A stretch of DNA of 64,000 nt from the NCBI RefSeq assembly GCF_901000735.1, contig NC_081541.1, positions 43,974,263 through 44,038,262 of the forward strand. The letters are read 5' to 3'. The position numbers were made by a program, and so were the translations under genes. The stretch comes from Corylus avellana. Taxonomy: Eukaryota; Streptophyta; Magnoliopsida; Fagales; Betulaceae. Below, one piece after another: positions 20,638 to 32,969 of the stretch (the first letter of the stretch is position 1; every line of letters begins with the position of its first letter). The notes beneath the pieces are model-generated. The model searched no databases. It was not told where the DNA came from and was given only the letters and a program-made list of their open reading frames with translations.

Positions 20638-23339
20638 TTATTCAGACCTCTCCTGGCTAGCTGCAACATCTTTCAGCTTTTCCTTCAGTTCACCAGTCTA
20701 CACAGAACAAGCCCAAATTATTAGAGGCAATGCACTGCCAATTGGGAAAACAGAGTAAAATAAAGTTTGAAATAAGAAGCAACCTGGTGCAAATTGAGAA
20801 TAATATCTGACCCACCAATGAACTCTCCCTTGATGAATATCTGCGGAAAAGTGGGCCAGGTGCTGCATATAAAGAGCAAGGCATTTAGAAAACAAGCATA
20901 CCATACAAACAAAATTGCAAATGTCCAGTTTATCACAGTCAAAGTTGTGAACTATTGAAATTCCACTGTCTATTTTCTTTTTTGTTCTTTAATAAGTAGA
21001 ATTTTATTCATAGGGGCCAACGGTCACCCAATCTACTATCCAAGAGATAGTATTGAAAAAGGGAAAATTGCTATCAAGCCAGTTTTTTTTTGCTTCCACC
21101 AATGCCTATGGCACCAAAACCTAATTCCCTTCAAGAAATTTGTCTCTTACTAGCAAAGTATAAATTTCTAGCACGTTAGAAGGTCATCCCATTATGCAAA
21201 ACCCTGGGTAGGATAATCAGAACTATTACTTAAAAGGAAATATTTTTGCGGTTCGCATAGATAGCACCGTGGATAACTTAAATAAGATAAGCCCATATCA
21301 GTGACTTTTAAACAAAGACATTGATCAAGGAAAAAAGAAAAGAAAAAAAAACAAAAAAAAACCCTTCATAGGCCGCACCATCAAGAAATCAAATATTTCC
21401 AAGTCGAAAAAAAGCAGGTATAAACTGTCCAAAAAATCTTTCCTGCCAACTGAGCTGAGTATGTTGGTAGTTTGTATGATATTGGCACATTCTCAACAGG
21501 AGCATTTTCATAAAGGGGCCATCCTAAGACTACTAATTTCTAAAGCAAAAGACATGATCATAATTTTAGATGGTCCAGGGGTGGGGGGTGAAAAGAGTAC
21601 CAAAAATGAAAAGGATGGCCATATTTCTGGTGAAGCCCAAGTGGCATCATCGAGCTCCAAAACAGTCTCAGCCTAAAAAATTTACTAACTATAATGAAAC
21701 AAAAGTTTGGAAAAAGACGTCTGATATTAACAGAATGGACACAGACACTACTCGGGTGTACAGGCCCCAACCCTCCAATGAATTTGACTAGTACTCATCA
21801 ACACATATACAATGAAAGTTCTTCACTCAACCATAATAAGTTGTTGGGTTATTCATCACATCAGCTTATTTTCATCTTGAATTTCAAAGAAATGTCCAGA
21901 AGGCGAGTGAGTGCAGCTTTCAAACATTTCAGCAAAATGTTTTAATTGCCTTTTCATTCTATATCAAGATTCTATTTTTTTTATTTATTTTTTTATTTTG
22001 AGTAGAAGACCAAGAGCTAACTTACCTGAAGGCTTTTACAGCATTTTTCAGCTCAGGATCCTCCAAAATATTTCTAGCACTCAAAGGAACATCTGCAACA
22101 GTCATCTCTATGGTAAGAATATGATAACCAGATAAATTTATTCATCACAGGAAGTTAGCAAGTGCCAAGATGAAAACATGTAAACACACATTACAGAACA
22201 TAGGTACAGGAATAGCCAATCCCTAACTATTGGGAGGCAGTTTGTGCAACCTACTCTTTTCTACTCTCTCCCATTGCACATAACTAACTATTAGTAGTCT
22301 GTCAAGAGAGAACTTTTCATCAGTTCTTCCTTCTATGCTTTTATTTGTGCTTTTACAAAAGAAAGAAAAAAATGCCATGTTCTAAGAGCCCTCTCCGCGA
22401 ACGAAAAGAAAACAGCAACAACAATACTAAGTTTCAAGTTTAGGCTTTTTAAAGGAAATAATTGCCATGCATAACACACATAACAAGCATATATACACGC
22501 GTCACATACATACACATACATATATACATATTAACATGTGTCAATGGTGTACATATATGTATTTGCATGTGTCTTCTGCATGTGTGTCTGGTGTGTAAGA
22601 GTGTGGCACACAACTGTATGTATACATAGTCACACATATTGATAGCTAAATTAAACTAATCAAGGAATAGAAGGATTTTCTCATAAAATTGAACATATGC
22701 AAACTTACCATATTGTTTTAAGACTCTAACTGCCAGTGAGCTGAATCCACACTGAGGAAATTCAGGAACCCCTTTCATGTAAATCATTACCGGATTTTCC
22801 TTAACATCCTACACCAGAAACAACCACAACCACAACCATCAAACATGCAGCTTAGAAATGAAAGTTTCTCACATTTCTAACGGGAGATTGACGCAGACTT
22901 CACACTGCAAATCACAAACATAATAGAAAATATTCATTTACCTGCTCAACAACATCCTTCAAAGAAACGCCACCACTCTCGAGCTTATTAGTGGGTCTAA
23001 AATCTTGGTGTGTGTCAGGATCACTGGGCACAGTAGTTGAATATCTCATCCCATTGTCGTAAAAGGATCCGCAGACCTACCAAAAATTTAGAGCGAATCA
23101 ACTGATATAACATTCTGCAACTTTTTTCTATTGACGAATAACGAATTTTATTGAGAAATCTCAAAATTATAGTTCAAATTTTGATAATCTATAAAACGCG
23201 GCTTGAAGATCATATAATATTATGGGATTGAAGTATTAAAAACGCGGCAAAGATTCAAGAAGCTCACAATTCTACTGGAACGGGCGGCTGGGATACCCGC
23301 GATGCCCTTCAGCACCATGCTCGACAACGCTCTCGCCAT
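20638..23339 (-). CDS. GRXS15: monothiol glutaredoxin S15, mitochondrial (copy B)
   Basis: Six exons on the minus strand: 23339-23268, 23076-22942, 22808-22709, 22092-22026, 20862-20784 and 20697-20638. Each exon has the same length as in copy A, and all introns are GT-AG. The predicted 170-residue protein is identical to copy A, including the PQCGFS active site, WPTFP and GGSD. One synonymous change (CCT to CCG in FPQI) separates the coding sequences, while the introns carry substitutions and indels. No disruption is seen, so this copy looks able to be expressed. Whether it is a true paralogue or the other haplotype assembled in series cannot be decided from the sequence alone. Confidence 0.93.
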
Positions 23340-24279
23340 TGTTTCCGATTACCTGCACACACACACAGAGTTTAACACAAGCATCCTTTCCTTCCGAGGA
23401 AATTCTTTTGAAACGAAACAAACAGAAAACATTGCACCTTCGAATCCAAGAGAGTTGGGGCTTCGGCTTCTCTTCTCTTCTCTTCTCGAGTCCCAAAGCA
23501 AACGTGGTCGTTTCTTCCCTTTCTCCCCGACACGCGCAGGGATGAAGGGGCTGATTTTTGTGAACATGATATGAAGCAGCTAGAAACAGTTTGGGCTTTG
23601 GGATTTGTGGGCCTTTAGACCTTGGGGAATGTAATGGGTATATTTGGTTAGTGGGTCTTTAGACCTTGGGTTGTAATGGGTCTATCCATATTATAGTTGG
23701 TATGATTCATGGGTTCATGGGTTCATGGTCTTTAGGCTTTCTTGCTACTGCATTCCCCACATTCTGTGACTCTTGCAAACAGATCATAAAACCTGATACC
23801 TATATGCTAAAAGACGGGATTCCAGTGTGGTACTTTGCAGCTATATTCATGTCGGTCGATTGGTTTGAGTTTACCAAACTACCCAATTCGAATTGGACTA
23901 TGCCTATTTGGGCTCAAACCTCTCGCTTCGGACAAGTAGAAACATTTCATACCTGGGACTGTTAGAACTTGATTGATTAATTAAATTTGTCTCTTAGCCC
24001 GTGTCCCGCATATGCAATCGAGTAAGAGCCAATCGCTTCTGCTGTGGCTTCCCTCCGCGCCTTCCGCAAACGACCCTGCTGTTGTGTAATATTTATTTCT
24101 TTTTTATGTTATTTGCTTGTTGTTTATTATGGGTTTTTAGTCTTGTTTCTGTTTCTATGTTGTTATTTTCTTTGTTTGTACGAGTCTTTATCACTGTTGC
24201 TGTTGTTAATTGGTGGTCCATTTTCTTGGTCATTGTGCTAAGAAATCATAGACCCGCATCATTCATTTGATGCATTGTC

Positions 24280-24315
<36 letters not shown>

Positions 24316-25683
24316 TTTACCAATTCTGATACAGTGGTTTAGGGGCTTTTTGTTTGGGTTGTCCAGCCCTTTATTGTTTCTTTGTTATGTACTCACCAAA
24401 AAAAATATTAATTAATTAATTAAATTTATCTTTATATATATATATATATATATATATAGAGAAAATGTTTAAGCCTAAACCTTTGGTAAAGAAGTTAATC
24501 CTAAACTAACTGATTGTATGGATCTAGCATTACCATGGAACTTACCAAAAAGAGTAATGCATTATACATCATTTGATCCCTAGAGTTATTGTAGTTTTTT
24601 AAAATTACCATTAGAGTAAAATTTAATAGTGATTCATCTCAAATTTAATAGTGCTTTAAAGGATAAAATGAAATTAAAAAGATGATATATAACATTATTA
24701 TTTTTTATCTTCTCAAAATTAACGTGACTTTTAAAATCACCATTAAATTTAATATTACTTTTCAAAGTTGAAAACAATTGAAAAAATAAAAAATATAGAG
24801 ACATGATAAATAAATAATAATAATAATCTATGATTAGAGTGGGCTCGCTCAAAAGAATATTTGAAATATGATAAATGAATCCGTTGAATGTAGATGGATG
24901 GCAGTGTTGTGTAATAATTTTCCGAGTCCAAAGAGAAGTACTGGCATCATAGGTAGGGGACACTGTTAGGGTAATCATTGCTTAAAATGATTGTACATTT
25001 TTCACAATTCGAATTTCAACAAAGGGGGAATGGTGACTTGATGTGTCCACAGGGAGGAATCAATCAATTGTATTGGAGCACTAGCATTGCATTACTTAAA
25101 AGTTTTGCTAAATTTTGCTTGTTACTTACCTTTTAAGAATATCATATATTTTTCTTTCTAAATCTGTTTTTTTTTTTTTTTTAATTAATAATTTTATATT
25201 TATTTTAAAATTTTACTAATTTTTCCCTTTCAAATCACACAAGCGCTTAAGGCGGGGAAGAAAGTGAGGAAGAAGCAAAGCTCTTCAATCTCCTCCGGCC
25301 ACAATGACTACTTCGAAATCTCATTCGAGAATGATTTCTTCACCATTGTCAAGGCTAGTGAACATGTCATTTGCCAACTGTATCGTGACAGTAGAAAATA
25401 AAATAAAATAAATTGAGTAAACTTTTTTGACTCCGTTGATTTTTTATATTTGGAGATGAATTGTAGCATAACCAAAGAATGTTGTAACTTTGGAAAGTTC
25501 CATGTGGAGTAATTTTTATGAGTTTGGGCCAACTTTTGCCTAAAATGAGCATTTGCCTAATCTAATACTCGTGAGTGTTGGGTTCTTTGTGGCGACAATG
25601 AACACATGATAAAAGAGCTTTTGTTTAAGAGAATATAGTTGATGTGACGATGGAGTCACATGTGAGGATAAAAAAAAAAAAAT
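23340..25683. other. upstream of GRXS15 copy B, no gene seen
   Basis: The same as 13015-15362. It differs only before about 23524: a shorter (CA)n, an extra TCTTCTCTTC repeat near 23472 and the lack of an 8-base insertion. Confidence 0.4.
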
Positions 25684-26221
25684 TTGAGGCCCACAATAAA
25701 AAGGTGTCGCAAGCAGAAGTTGTTAATTTATACTGAAGTCTGGTCCCCTCCTGAAGCAAGCTCTTTCAAGATCAACTTTGATACTGTCATTAAAGACAAT
25801 TTCTCGGCCCAAGCAGCAGTGTGCAAGGACTCCAATGGCAAATTTATCAAGGTCATTTCTCAAATCAATCCCCCCTGTGATCCCAGCTTTAGTGAAGCTT
25901 TAGCTGCTCTCCTTGTAGCCTTCCTAGTAGTCTCCTTAAAGCTTAAGAAATTTTCGTTTGAGAGAGACTCTTTACTTGTAATTTCAGCTTTGCAATTTCC
26001 CTCAATTTCTCAGTATTGGCAAATTGAGAAAGTTATCTCTAATTTTTTTCTTTTAGTTCTAGCTTCTCCCACTTGAGAGGCTAATAAATTTAATAGAAGT
26101 GCAAACTTCTGCGCTCATCATGTGGCATATTGGGCCGCAACAAAAATTTACTCGGGCTGCATTCCCACCCTCTTTTCCCCCTCTCTTCCATCTCAATCTA
26201 TAGTAGTAAAGATCCACCTCA
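25684..26221 (+). pseudogene. decayed RNase H-like (RVT_3) domain fragment, copy B
   Basis: Identical to the fragment at 15363-15900, including the same in-frame stop after LLVLASPT. The shared break means the decay predates the duplication or that the two blocks are the same sequence. Confidence 0.75.
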
Positions 26222-28235
26222 CTCTCTTTTGCAGTTTTGCGCCCTAGTTTGTTGTTGAATGCAAAGTTTGTTAAAAAAGAAAAAAATATATTATAACTGG
26301 GTGTGTCTATTGGTCTACCATACTATACTATAGTTTGCCTAAAAGAATGGCAAAAGGTGGAAGTCTAGGTGGCAAGTAATGTCCAATTAATGACACACAT
26401 ATCATTAACCAAAAAGATCACGTGTCTTGTAATATTTAGCAAAAAGTAAGAAAGTTGCAACCCAGAAATACCCTAATATGGAGACTTGGAGGATGCTATT
26501 TCAGTCAAACAAAGCCCACACTTCAAGGACGAAGTGGAATCCAAGAGAGTCAAGCAACTTCCATATGACCAAACTCCAAAAAGATTTTGATTGTGGTGGG
26601 CAAGGAGGAGAATCTCCTTTGAACTTCACCACCTCAATATTGAAAAAAATAATAAAAAAAAATAAAATAAAATCAATCCCCTTTGTATTGTATTAAAAAA
26701 TGTGATAATTTTTATGAAATCCACTTATCAAAGCATATGGACCGACCGTCTCAGATTTATTTGGACAAACAATTAGCAATGAAGACAACAACACTGAATT
26801 GCCCATTAGTTCCATATGTTGGAATTAGAATCCTCTTTGGAACGTGAAAATATCCAGTTAGTTATATTTGAAGAGTATTTTTGTCTTCTTAAAAAGTAAT
26901 AAAATAAAAATACTTTTCAATATAAATAACTGAATACTCTCCGTTCATCTTAACCGAAAATGATTTAAGAAAACTGTTCAAAATTTAAACCGTTTAAAAC
27001 TTGTTCGGATAAATAAATCTTATAAAAATTCTCTTGTTTAAATTTCTAATACTCTTGAAAACAAAATTGGAAAAAATGAGTGGTTAGGTGAGATACAATG
27101 CAGAGAGAAAAGCGGAGGAGTGGAAATGTACCAACTTGCACATATTCTCTAACTCTCTAAGCAATGTATCATCAATATCCATCATAACTCATGCTCTGTC
27201 TCTGACGCGCCAGCTTGACAGAAATAATGAATGCATTGAACTGAGACGCTGAATCCTGCCCTCGTCCCCGAGATCACACACAATCTCTCTATTATGCCTT
27301 TCTTGCTTCCATTATTTTTTCTTGGATTTTGCGATCATCTTTTAATTTCATTCTTTTTTTTTTTTTTCTTTTTTTTTTTTTTTCTGAACTTTTCAGGCAT
27401 CGGATCTTCTTGTTGGGGTGAGAAGCTTAATTGCCAAGCAAGCAAAAGATTGTGGTCTTTATAATATTATCTGATCTTATCCGTAAAGAAAATAAGAATG
27501 CTTGATATTAAAAAGTGAAAAAAAAAAAAAAAATTATAGTAATTTTTTTTATTTAAATGGTAATAAAACATAATTTATATAATATAAAAAATAAAAATAT
27601 TAGAATTAAAAATACAGTCCGATAATAAGATTGTTAAAATGGGGCGCGTTTGTTTGGGTATAAAATATGTTTATGTTATAAAATGTTCTTTGAAAAAAAT
27701 GGCTATTTTTCGTTGTTTGTTTACGACCCTTATCATGGTTCGAAAAATATTTCCTAATGTTTGGTTTGTGTGGAAAATCTCATAATATTAATTGTATTTT
27801 CATATAATCTGAAGAATTGCGGGAAAGAGAGATGGTGAAGATGTAGAAGAAGAGAGTGGATGAAAATAGAAAACCTTTTGAGTGTGGGATTAAGATATAG
27901 TGTAATAGTCTATCCATATTGCTTGCAATTTTGGTATACAATTATGGAAATGCTCTTGTGAGGGTCACCTAAATGGATAGGTTTTCGGACAACCCGATAC
28001 CTACACGAGCAAGCAAGTCCCATAAGATACCCTCTCACAGTTACTTGTCTGGGGGTGGGGGAGCACGGCGAAAATTTGCTTACACGAATGAAAAGCGTAA
28101 ACCATTTTACACCTTGTGAATGCTATTTTTTAAGTTTTCAGTTGACCAATATTTTATACTGTACCAAACACTAAAAATATTAAAATGACAATTATCTTTT
28201 CTCCGAGGGCAAAAACCATAAACAAAATGAGGGGG
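26222..28235. other. non-coding remainder of copy B
   Basis: Same as 15901-17914, with no difference noticed. No gene seen. Confidence 0.4.
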
Positions 28236-31010
28236 CAAAAACCAAAAACCAAAAACCATAAACAATATTTTCTCCGAGGTCTAATCTAATGTTTGGACTC
28301 AAGCACTTTAGAAGGTGGCGAAAAGTTGAGGGGTAAGCCGTGTTAGTTAGTGCAATTGACTAAAACACACATAAATTAGTCATATTTGGCCTACTTTAAT
28401 TCTGGATTATAAATCTGCATGTGTTGTCTATTCTTAACTCATTTTTGGTGTGACATAATTCGTTCGATATAAGAGAAATCACCGAAATTCCGGTGCAACG
28501 TGGAAAGCAGCCTTTGAGTTTGACACTTTGCAGCCAATGTGCTCGTAGACCATGGAAAGCATGGGACATGAACTCCAAATTACTTTTGTTCAAAGACAAA
28601 TGTAAAAAAATAAAAAATAAAAAATAAATAAAATAGGTTTCTTAAGGAAATTAATTGACAAATTAAATTAGGGAAAAAGATTTTTACCCATTTGAATTGG
28701 AGGAATTTTATTTTATTTTTTTAAAAATATGATTTCTCACGTACAGTTTTAATATGAGTAGCAGAATATGTGATTATTATACGTATTATTAAAAAAAATA
28801 TGTGAGAATCAAACTCTCTTTAATGAAATATATCAATTTAATAGATTGAATTAGAAAAATATTATCCTTAAAACGTATATCCTTATCTAAGTTTAGTATT
28901 GAACGAGAAATATTTGTTTAATATATAACACGTATTTTTTCTTGTTTTATGTTTTTAAAATAAAAATATTAATAAAATGATCAAAATTATTTTTATTTTT
29001 ACGTCACATTATGATATTTTATAACAAAAATTTCCCTCTAATTTTTTTTTTTTTTTTATTTAATAAAACAGCCGATCTTCTTGAACTTTACAACTATCAT
29101 CTCAATTGATTAAAAACGAACATGTTATCCTATTATCTACCATTTGTCTACAAGACCATCGGAAAAGACAAGAAAGAGGGTATCAATAAAAAAATAAAAA
29201 ATAAAAAATCAGGAATTAAATATACAATAATTAATTTTAAAATACTTAAATACCCTTTTACTATTAATTTACACAAGTAGATGTTCCGAACCGTATCTGC
29301 TGAATATATCAGGATCTGACGCTCTGATTCGGACCATTACCCAAAACAAGATTTCCACACACTTCCCACGTCATCCTCATCACAGTATCGAACGGTCCAA
29401 ATCACCGCAAGCTCATCGTAAGCTATCAAACAATTCATAGTAATTTTTTAAAATTAAATAATTTAAATTTATATAATTTTTAGAAATTTCTAAATTAGAT
29501 TGTATCCGCTAAGTTATGGAATCTCATTTATATAATTGAAAGCAAGGGAAATTATCAAATTAGTATAAAGAGTTTTGGTTTATTTTTAAATCAACCTCAT
29601 ACATTTCTAATTTTTGTAATTACATTCATGTATTTTAATCAAATCTCAAATAAATCATTTCAGTTTCAAAGGGATAGTTCAATCGGCTGTAAACTACATC
29701 TTATGAAGCAGAGGTCAATAGTTTAAATCATTCTCTTCATTTTCTTGCGTGAACATGTTAAAAAAAAAAAAAAAAGAGTAATAGTAATAAATAAATAAAT
29801 CATTTCCCCTGTATATATTAATTTGCTACATTTTTATTCACATATAAAATGAAAATTGATGGAAAATTGAGTCACCCCTTCGTACCCTAATCTTATCTCT
29901 TATCCATCCCCTCCGAAGGGGTTGAGGCGACCGCATGGAGGTGACAACTTCTAGGGTACGGCTTTTTAACTTTTTTAAAAAATTAAGTTGAAAGATATAA
30001 AAATGTCAAGCGAGAGAAATAATGATGACATTATTTTTTTGCTTTTTTTAAAAAAATAATATTCACCAAGAATTAGGTGAATATGAGAAAAACATTAGAA
30101 GAGTAACTAAATTTTTTTTTTTTTTTTTAAGAGAATGTTAGGTGATTTTTTGGTGTTCTCATGATCTTAAGTGAATATTATTTTATAAAAATCATGCTAG
30201 AAAAATAAAGGTGTTAAAGATCATAGTTTTTTCCAACTTTGTCTTTACTATTTTTAGAGAAAATCTTTGACTAGTGGAGTGGTGGTTTAGAGAAAATCTT
30301 TGAGAGTGTTAACTACTCTTGAATCACTAAAGTTTAGTTTAAGTTCATAGGAAATAGTATTTAAATTTAATAATTAATAATCTAACTAATATTTTAATTC
30401 TCTCTCATATGATTTCAAACTCCTACCCTCACTTATTCTTAAAAGCCTAAGATCATGTTTGAAATTGTGTTTAATAAATAGAATTTGTAAGTCAGAAAAT
30501 GTTTTTTTTTTGGAAAAGCCTAATTTTTAAGCTTTTGTCAAAAGCAGATTTTGATCATTTTCGTTTTTTAAACTCTTAAAAGTGCTTTTAATTTTTTTTT
30601 ACTAAATGGGTATTTTTTTTTTAAAATAGACTTTTGGAATTTAATCTATTTTTAGGCATTTCAAACGTACACTTAAACAGGCCTTGAGTTAAAATAAGAG
30701 TAGCTACAACTTAAGATAAGATAGTAATTTAATAGGAGACTGGAATTTTTAGCAATTAGTTGCCTAAATTGACTTTCTCACCTAAGATTCATTCACCTAA
30801 GATTCATTTGTTTAAATTACTCTTCTTTTTTTTTTTTTGAATAAATAAAATACTATATGAAACCACTCACAATATATTTAACTCAAATTAAAAAATTATC
30901 CCGTCAAATTACTAAAATAAAAAAAAAAAATTACAACTTAATTTAAAGTCTTGAGATAAATAAATGGTAATTTATAACAACCCATTTCTTCGAAAGATCC
31001 ACACATCCAC
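28236..31010. other. gene-poor AT-rich region
   Basis: The first bases after the duplicated block hold short AAAAACC repeats (28236-28260). Poly-A/T tracts and a hairpin around AATATTCACC...GGTGAATAT (30058-30088) occur. A MITE-like segment near 30450-30680 shows hAT-like GTTTGAAATT/AAACAGGCC ends. No coding region is supported. Confidence 0.4.
29668..29777 (+). mobile_element. tRNA-derived SINE
   Basis: A box-like GATAGTTCAATCGGCTG and B box-like GGTCAATAGTTTAAATC are followed by a TTGCGTGAACATGTTA end and an A tail. The order and spacing match the SINE copies at 40139 and 46163. Confidence 0.6.
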
Positions 31011-31020
31011 CTATATATAC
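31011..31020 (+). promoter_or_regulatory. TATA box of the OSR-like gene
   Basis: CTATATATAC lies about 190 bases upstream of the start codon at 31203, in a CAACCCA/ACACACAAACCC-rich core promoter setting. It predicts transcription starting near 31045. Confidence 0.6.
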
Positions 31021-31167
31021 ATGTATATATAATTAACAACACACAAACCCAACACAACCAGGAACATTGAACATCCTCTTAAACCCACCAATTAAGACCA
31101 CCTTCCATTGCCTTCTTCTCTCTTCTTTTGTGTGTTTCTTCTTCGTCCGGGGTTGTCGATCGAGGAC

Positions 31168-31224
31168 ATGGTTTTACTCTTCACGAGGTTGATCAGAATA
31201 GTATGGTTCAGTTCTTCAGCGTAG
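31168..31224 (+). promoter_or_regulatory. overlapping upstream ORF
   Basis: An ATG with G at -3 and G at +4 starts an 18-codon frame that ends TAG at 31222-31224, overlapping the OSR start codon in another frame. If the predicted transcription start is right, ribosomes meet it first, which should lower OSR translation. This is inference from position. Confidence 0.5.
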
Positions 31225-31406
31225 GGTCTGTTCTGGTGCTGGCGGCTCTAGCGGCGTCGATGGTGGTCCTGCCTCTCTTGTTGCCCCCGCTTCCGCCTCC
31301 GCCGTTGATGCTTCTCTTGTTTCCCGTTGGGATCATGGCTGCCCTCATGTTCTTGGCCTTCTCCCCCGCCGACGCTGCCGGAAACGTCGTCGCTTATGCC
31401 GTTTGA
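31203..31406 (+). CDS. OSR/ARGOS-family small membrane protein
   Basis: A 67-residue protein made almost wholly of the OSR (Organ Size Related) domain: two hydrophobic segments (VGSVLVLAALAASMVVLPLL and LMLLLFPVGIMAALMFLAF) joined by the diagnostic PPLPPPP loop, then FSPADA. ARGOS, ARL and OSR1 act in the endoplasmic reticulum membrane to promote organ growth and to dampen ethylene response through RTE1/ETR1. I chose the start at 31203 because it is the first in-frame ATG and has A at -3 and G at +4. The frame stays open upstream for 25 codons but without an ATG. An upstream ATG at 31168 opens an overlapping 18-codon frame. The family usually has a longer N-terminus, so this is a minimal form. 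Confidence 0.85.
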   Translation: MVQFFSVGSVLVLAALAASMVVLPLLLPPLPPPPLMLLLFPVGIMAALMFLAFSPADAAGNVVAYAV

Positions 31407-31433
31407 GCCTGCATTCCTTCTGTTTCTGCTCAA

Positions 31434-31458
31434 ACTCTCTCTCTCTCTCTCTCTCTCT
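31434..31458. repeat. (CT)n microsatellite in the OSR 3' UTR
   Basis: A 25-base CT run starting about 28 bases after the OSR stop codon. Confidence 0.9.
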
Positions 31459-32590
31459 ATGTATGTCTATAATGTTGAGGCCATTAATGTCGTTTTTTTT
31501 TCGTTCTGTCTCACTATATATACATATATATTTTTCTTCTTCTTCTTATCTTTATTCCATCAAAGATGAACTTTTTTTTTTGCAAGCTACAAATGGTAGG
31601 AGAGGAGAGGATATGGCTTGATTGACATTTTCCATCTGGGCATTACTTTCATAGGCATAAGCTTTTTCTAAAATAGGGTTACCTATTGCCTTACCTCAAT
31701 TACATGGAAAGCATAGTGGTATACCAACCAGAAGCGATTGATTTTGGTGTTTGAATTGTTAGCAATTTTAGAGTTCTACGGGGTTCAATAAGCAAATGTG
31801 TAAACTCTTTTCAGCAGGTTTGCTGCTCACAATTCGGACAACAAATTATTAAAAACCGGAATCCGTCACACCCTGCTTCACCTGCCACTCCGACCCACGA
31901 TCTGAAATGTGTCAAATCATAGAGGATAAGCTTTTCACCACTAGACCAACATCATACATATCTTTGGTTTAGTCATATTTGTATGATAGGATTTTGGTTT
32001 ATATAAGGATAATAGGTATGATTATAAATGGTAATAAAATTAACACCTTCTTATGGTAGTTGAATTTATATAATATTATATCCAAAGGCATTATAAGATA
32101 TTATTACAACTTTATAGAATTCTTTATAGAGTGTCATGTTACATGACTTTCAGAGCCAGGCATAATGGGGCTGCTTTGTTTTCAGGAAACATTTTGTTAG
32201 ATTCATCCCACTCGTCCCTCTTGTTTCTGTTTCTGGATACGTTCCCCCAGACTCACACTCAATGACTCACATTACTTGCCCATCATCTTTCCTTTCGCGC
32301 TAATAATAAATCTCACATTACTTGCCCATCATCTGCCCTATTCTATGTATAAGAAAGAAAAAAGGAAAATCAGGCATATTCCCATTCAACTTGCACCTCA
32401 ATACCTCAATTGTAATGTCCTTCCATTTGTTTTTTGTTGGGGGGTCTAAAAAATTACTAGTTCCATTCGCTTAGCCCCCTTTGTTAGGGTTTTTTTTTGG
32501 GGGGGTTAAATTTGTTACAATCAATTACCGATTGACATGGGTATAACTCATGACGCGTGCTATTATAAAATTATAGTTTCACCCTCAAAA
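31459..32590. other. downstream of the OSR gene, no further gene seen
   Basis: The OSR 3' UTR, then AT-rich DNA with a SINE-like piece (31850-31952). The phrase CACATTACTTGCCCATCATCT is repeated at 32268 and 32313. Confidence 0.4.
31850..31952 (-). mobile_element. tRNA-like / SINE fragment
   Basis: On the minus strand GTTGGTCTAGTGGTGAAAAG resembles a tRNA 5' half with an A box, and GATCGTGGGTCGGAGTGG resembles a B box. No cloverleaf can be completed, so it is a tRNA-derived repeat rather than a tRNA gene. Confidence 0.4.
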
Positions 32591-32599
32591 TAAAATAAA

Positions 32600-32969
32600 G
32601 GAAAAAGTATACTTTACCCTCTCAAAGTTTAAGGCGATTTTCAATTCGATCTTTAATGTTTCAATTTTTGCAATGCACCCTTTCAAACTTGTAAATTTTT
32701 TTCAATTTGACCATTGTCATCCCAAAATTCTCATACTGCCCATAATTTTTTTATTTTTTATTTTTTTATAAAAAAATTTTCTTTTAAAAAAATATTTGGG
32801 GATCTGGCTATTTTTGTACCCTCAATTTTTTTTTTTTTTTAATAGGGGCAAAATGGGAATTTTTGGATGACATTGGTCGAATTGAAATAAATTCATTGCA
32901 AAAATTGAAACATTGGCGGTTGAATTAAAAATCGCCTTAAACTTTGAGAGGATAAAGTGTAATTTTCTC
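32600..32969. mobile_element. Mutator-like MITE (family 1) with 9-bp target duplication
   Basis: A 370-bp inverted repeat. The arms begin GGAAAAAGTATACTTTACC and, in reverse, GAGAAAATTACACTTTATCC, and both continue with CTCTCAAAGTTTAAGGCGAT. Flanks TAAAATAAA occur on both sides (32591-32599, 32970-32978), though the A-rich site makes the exact duplication ambiguous. It is related to the element at 49279-49657. Confidence 0.7.

Larger units (their letters stand above)
18953..28235. repeat. duplicated block, copy B
   Basis: Counterpart of 8906-17914. It begins one base after the 20-N gap and continues without a break past the point where copy A is cut by its gap. It differs from copy A by a solo LTR, an inverted 88-bp segment, several simple-repeat length changes and scattered substitutions up to about 23524, and then appears identical. 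Confidence 0.95.

Noticed and set aside
31128..31202. N-terminal extension of the OSR-like protein by 25 codons.
   Set aside because: The frame is open but begins with TTG and contains no ATG, so normal initiation there is unlikely.
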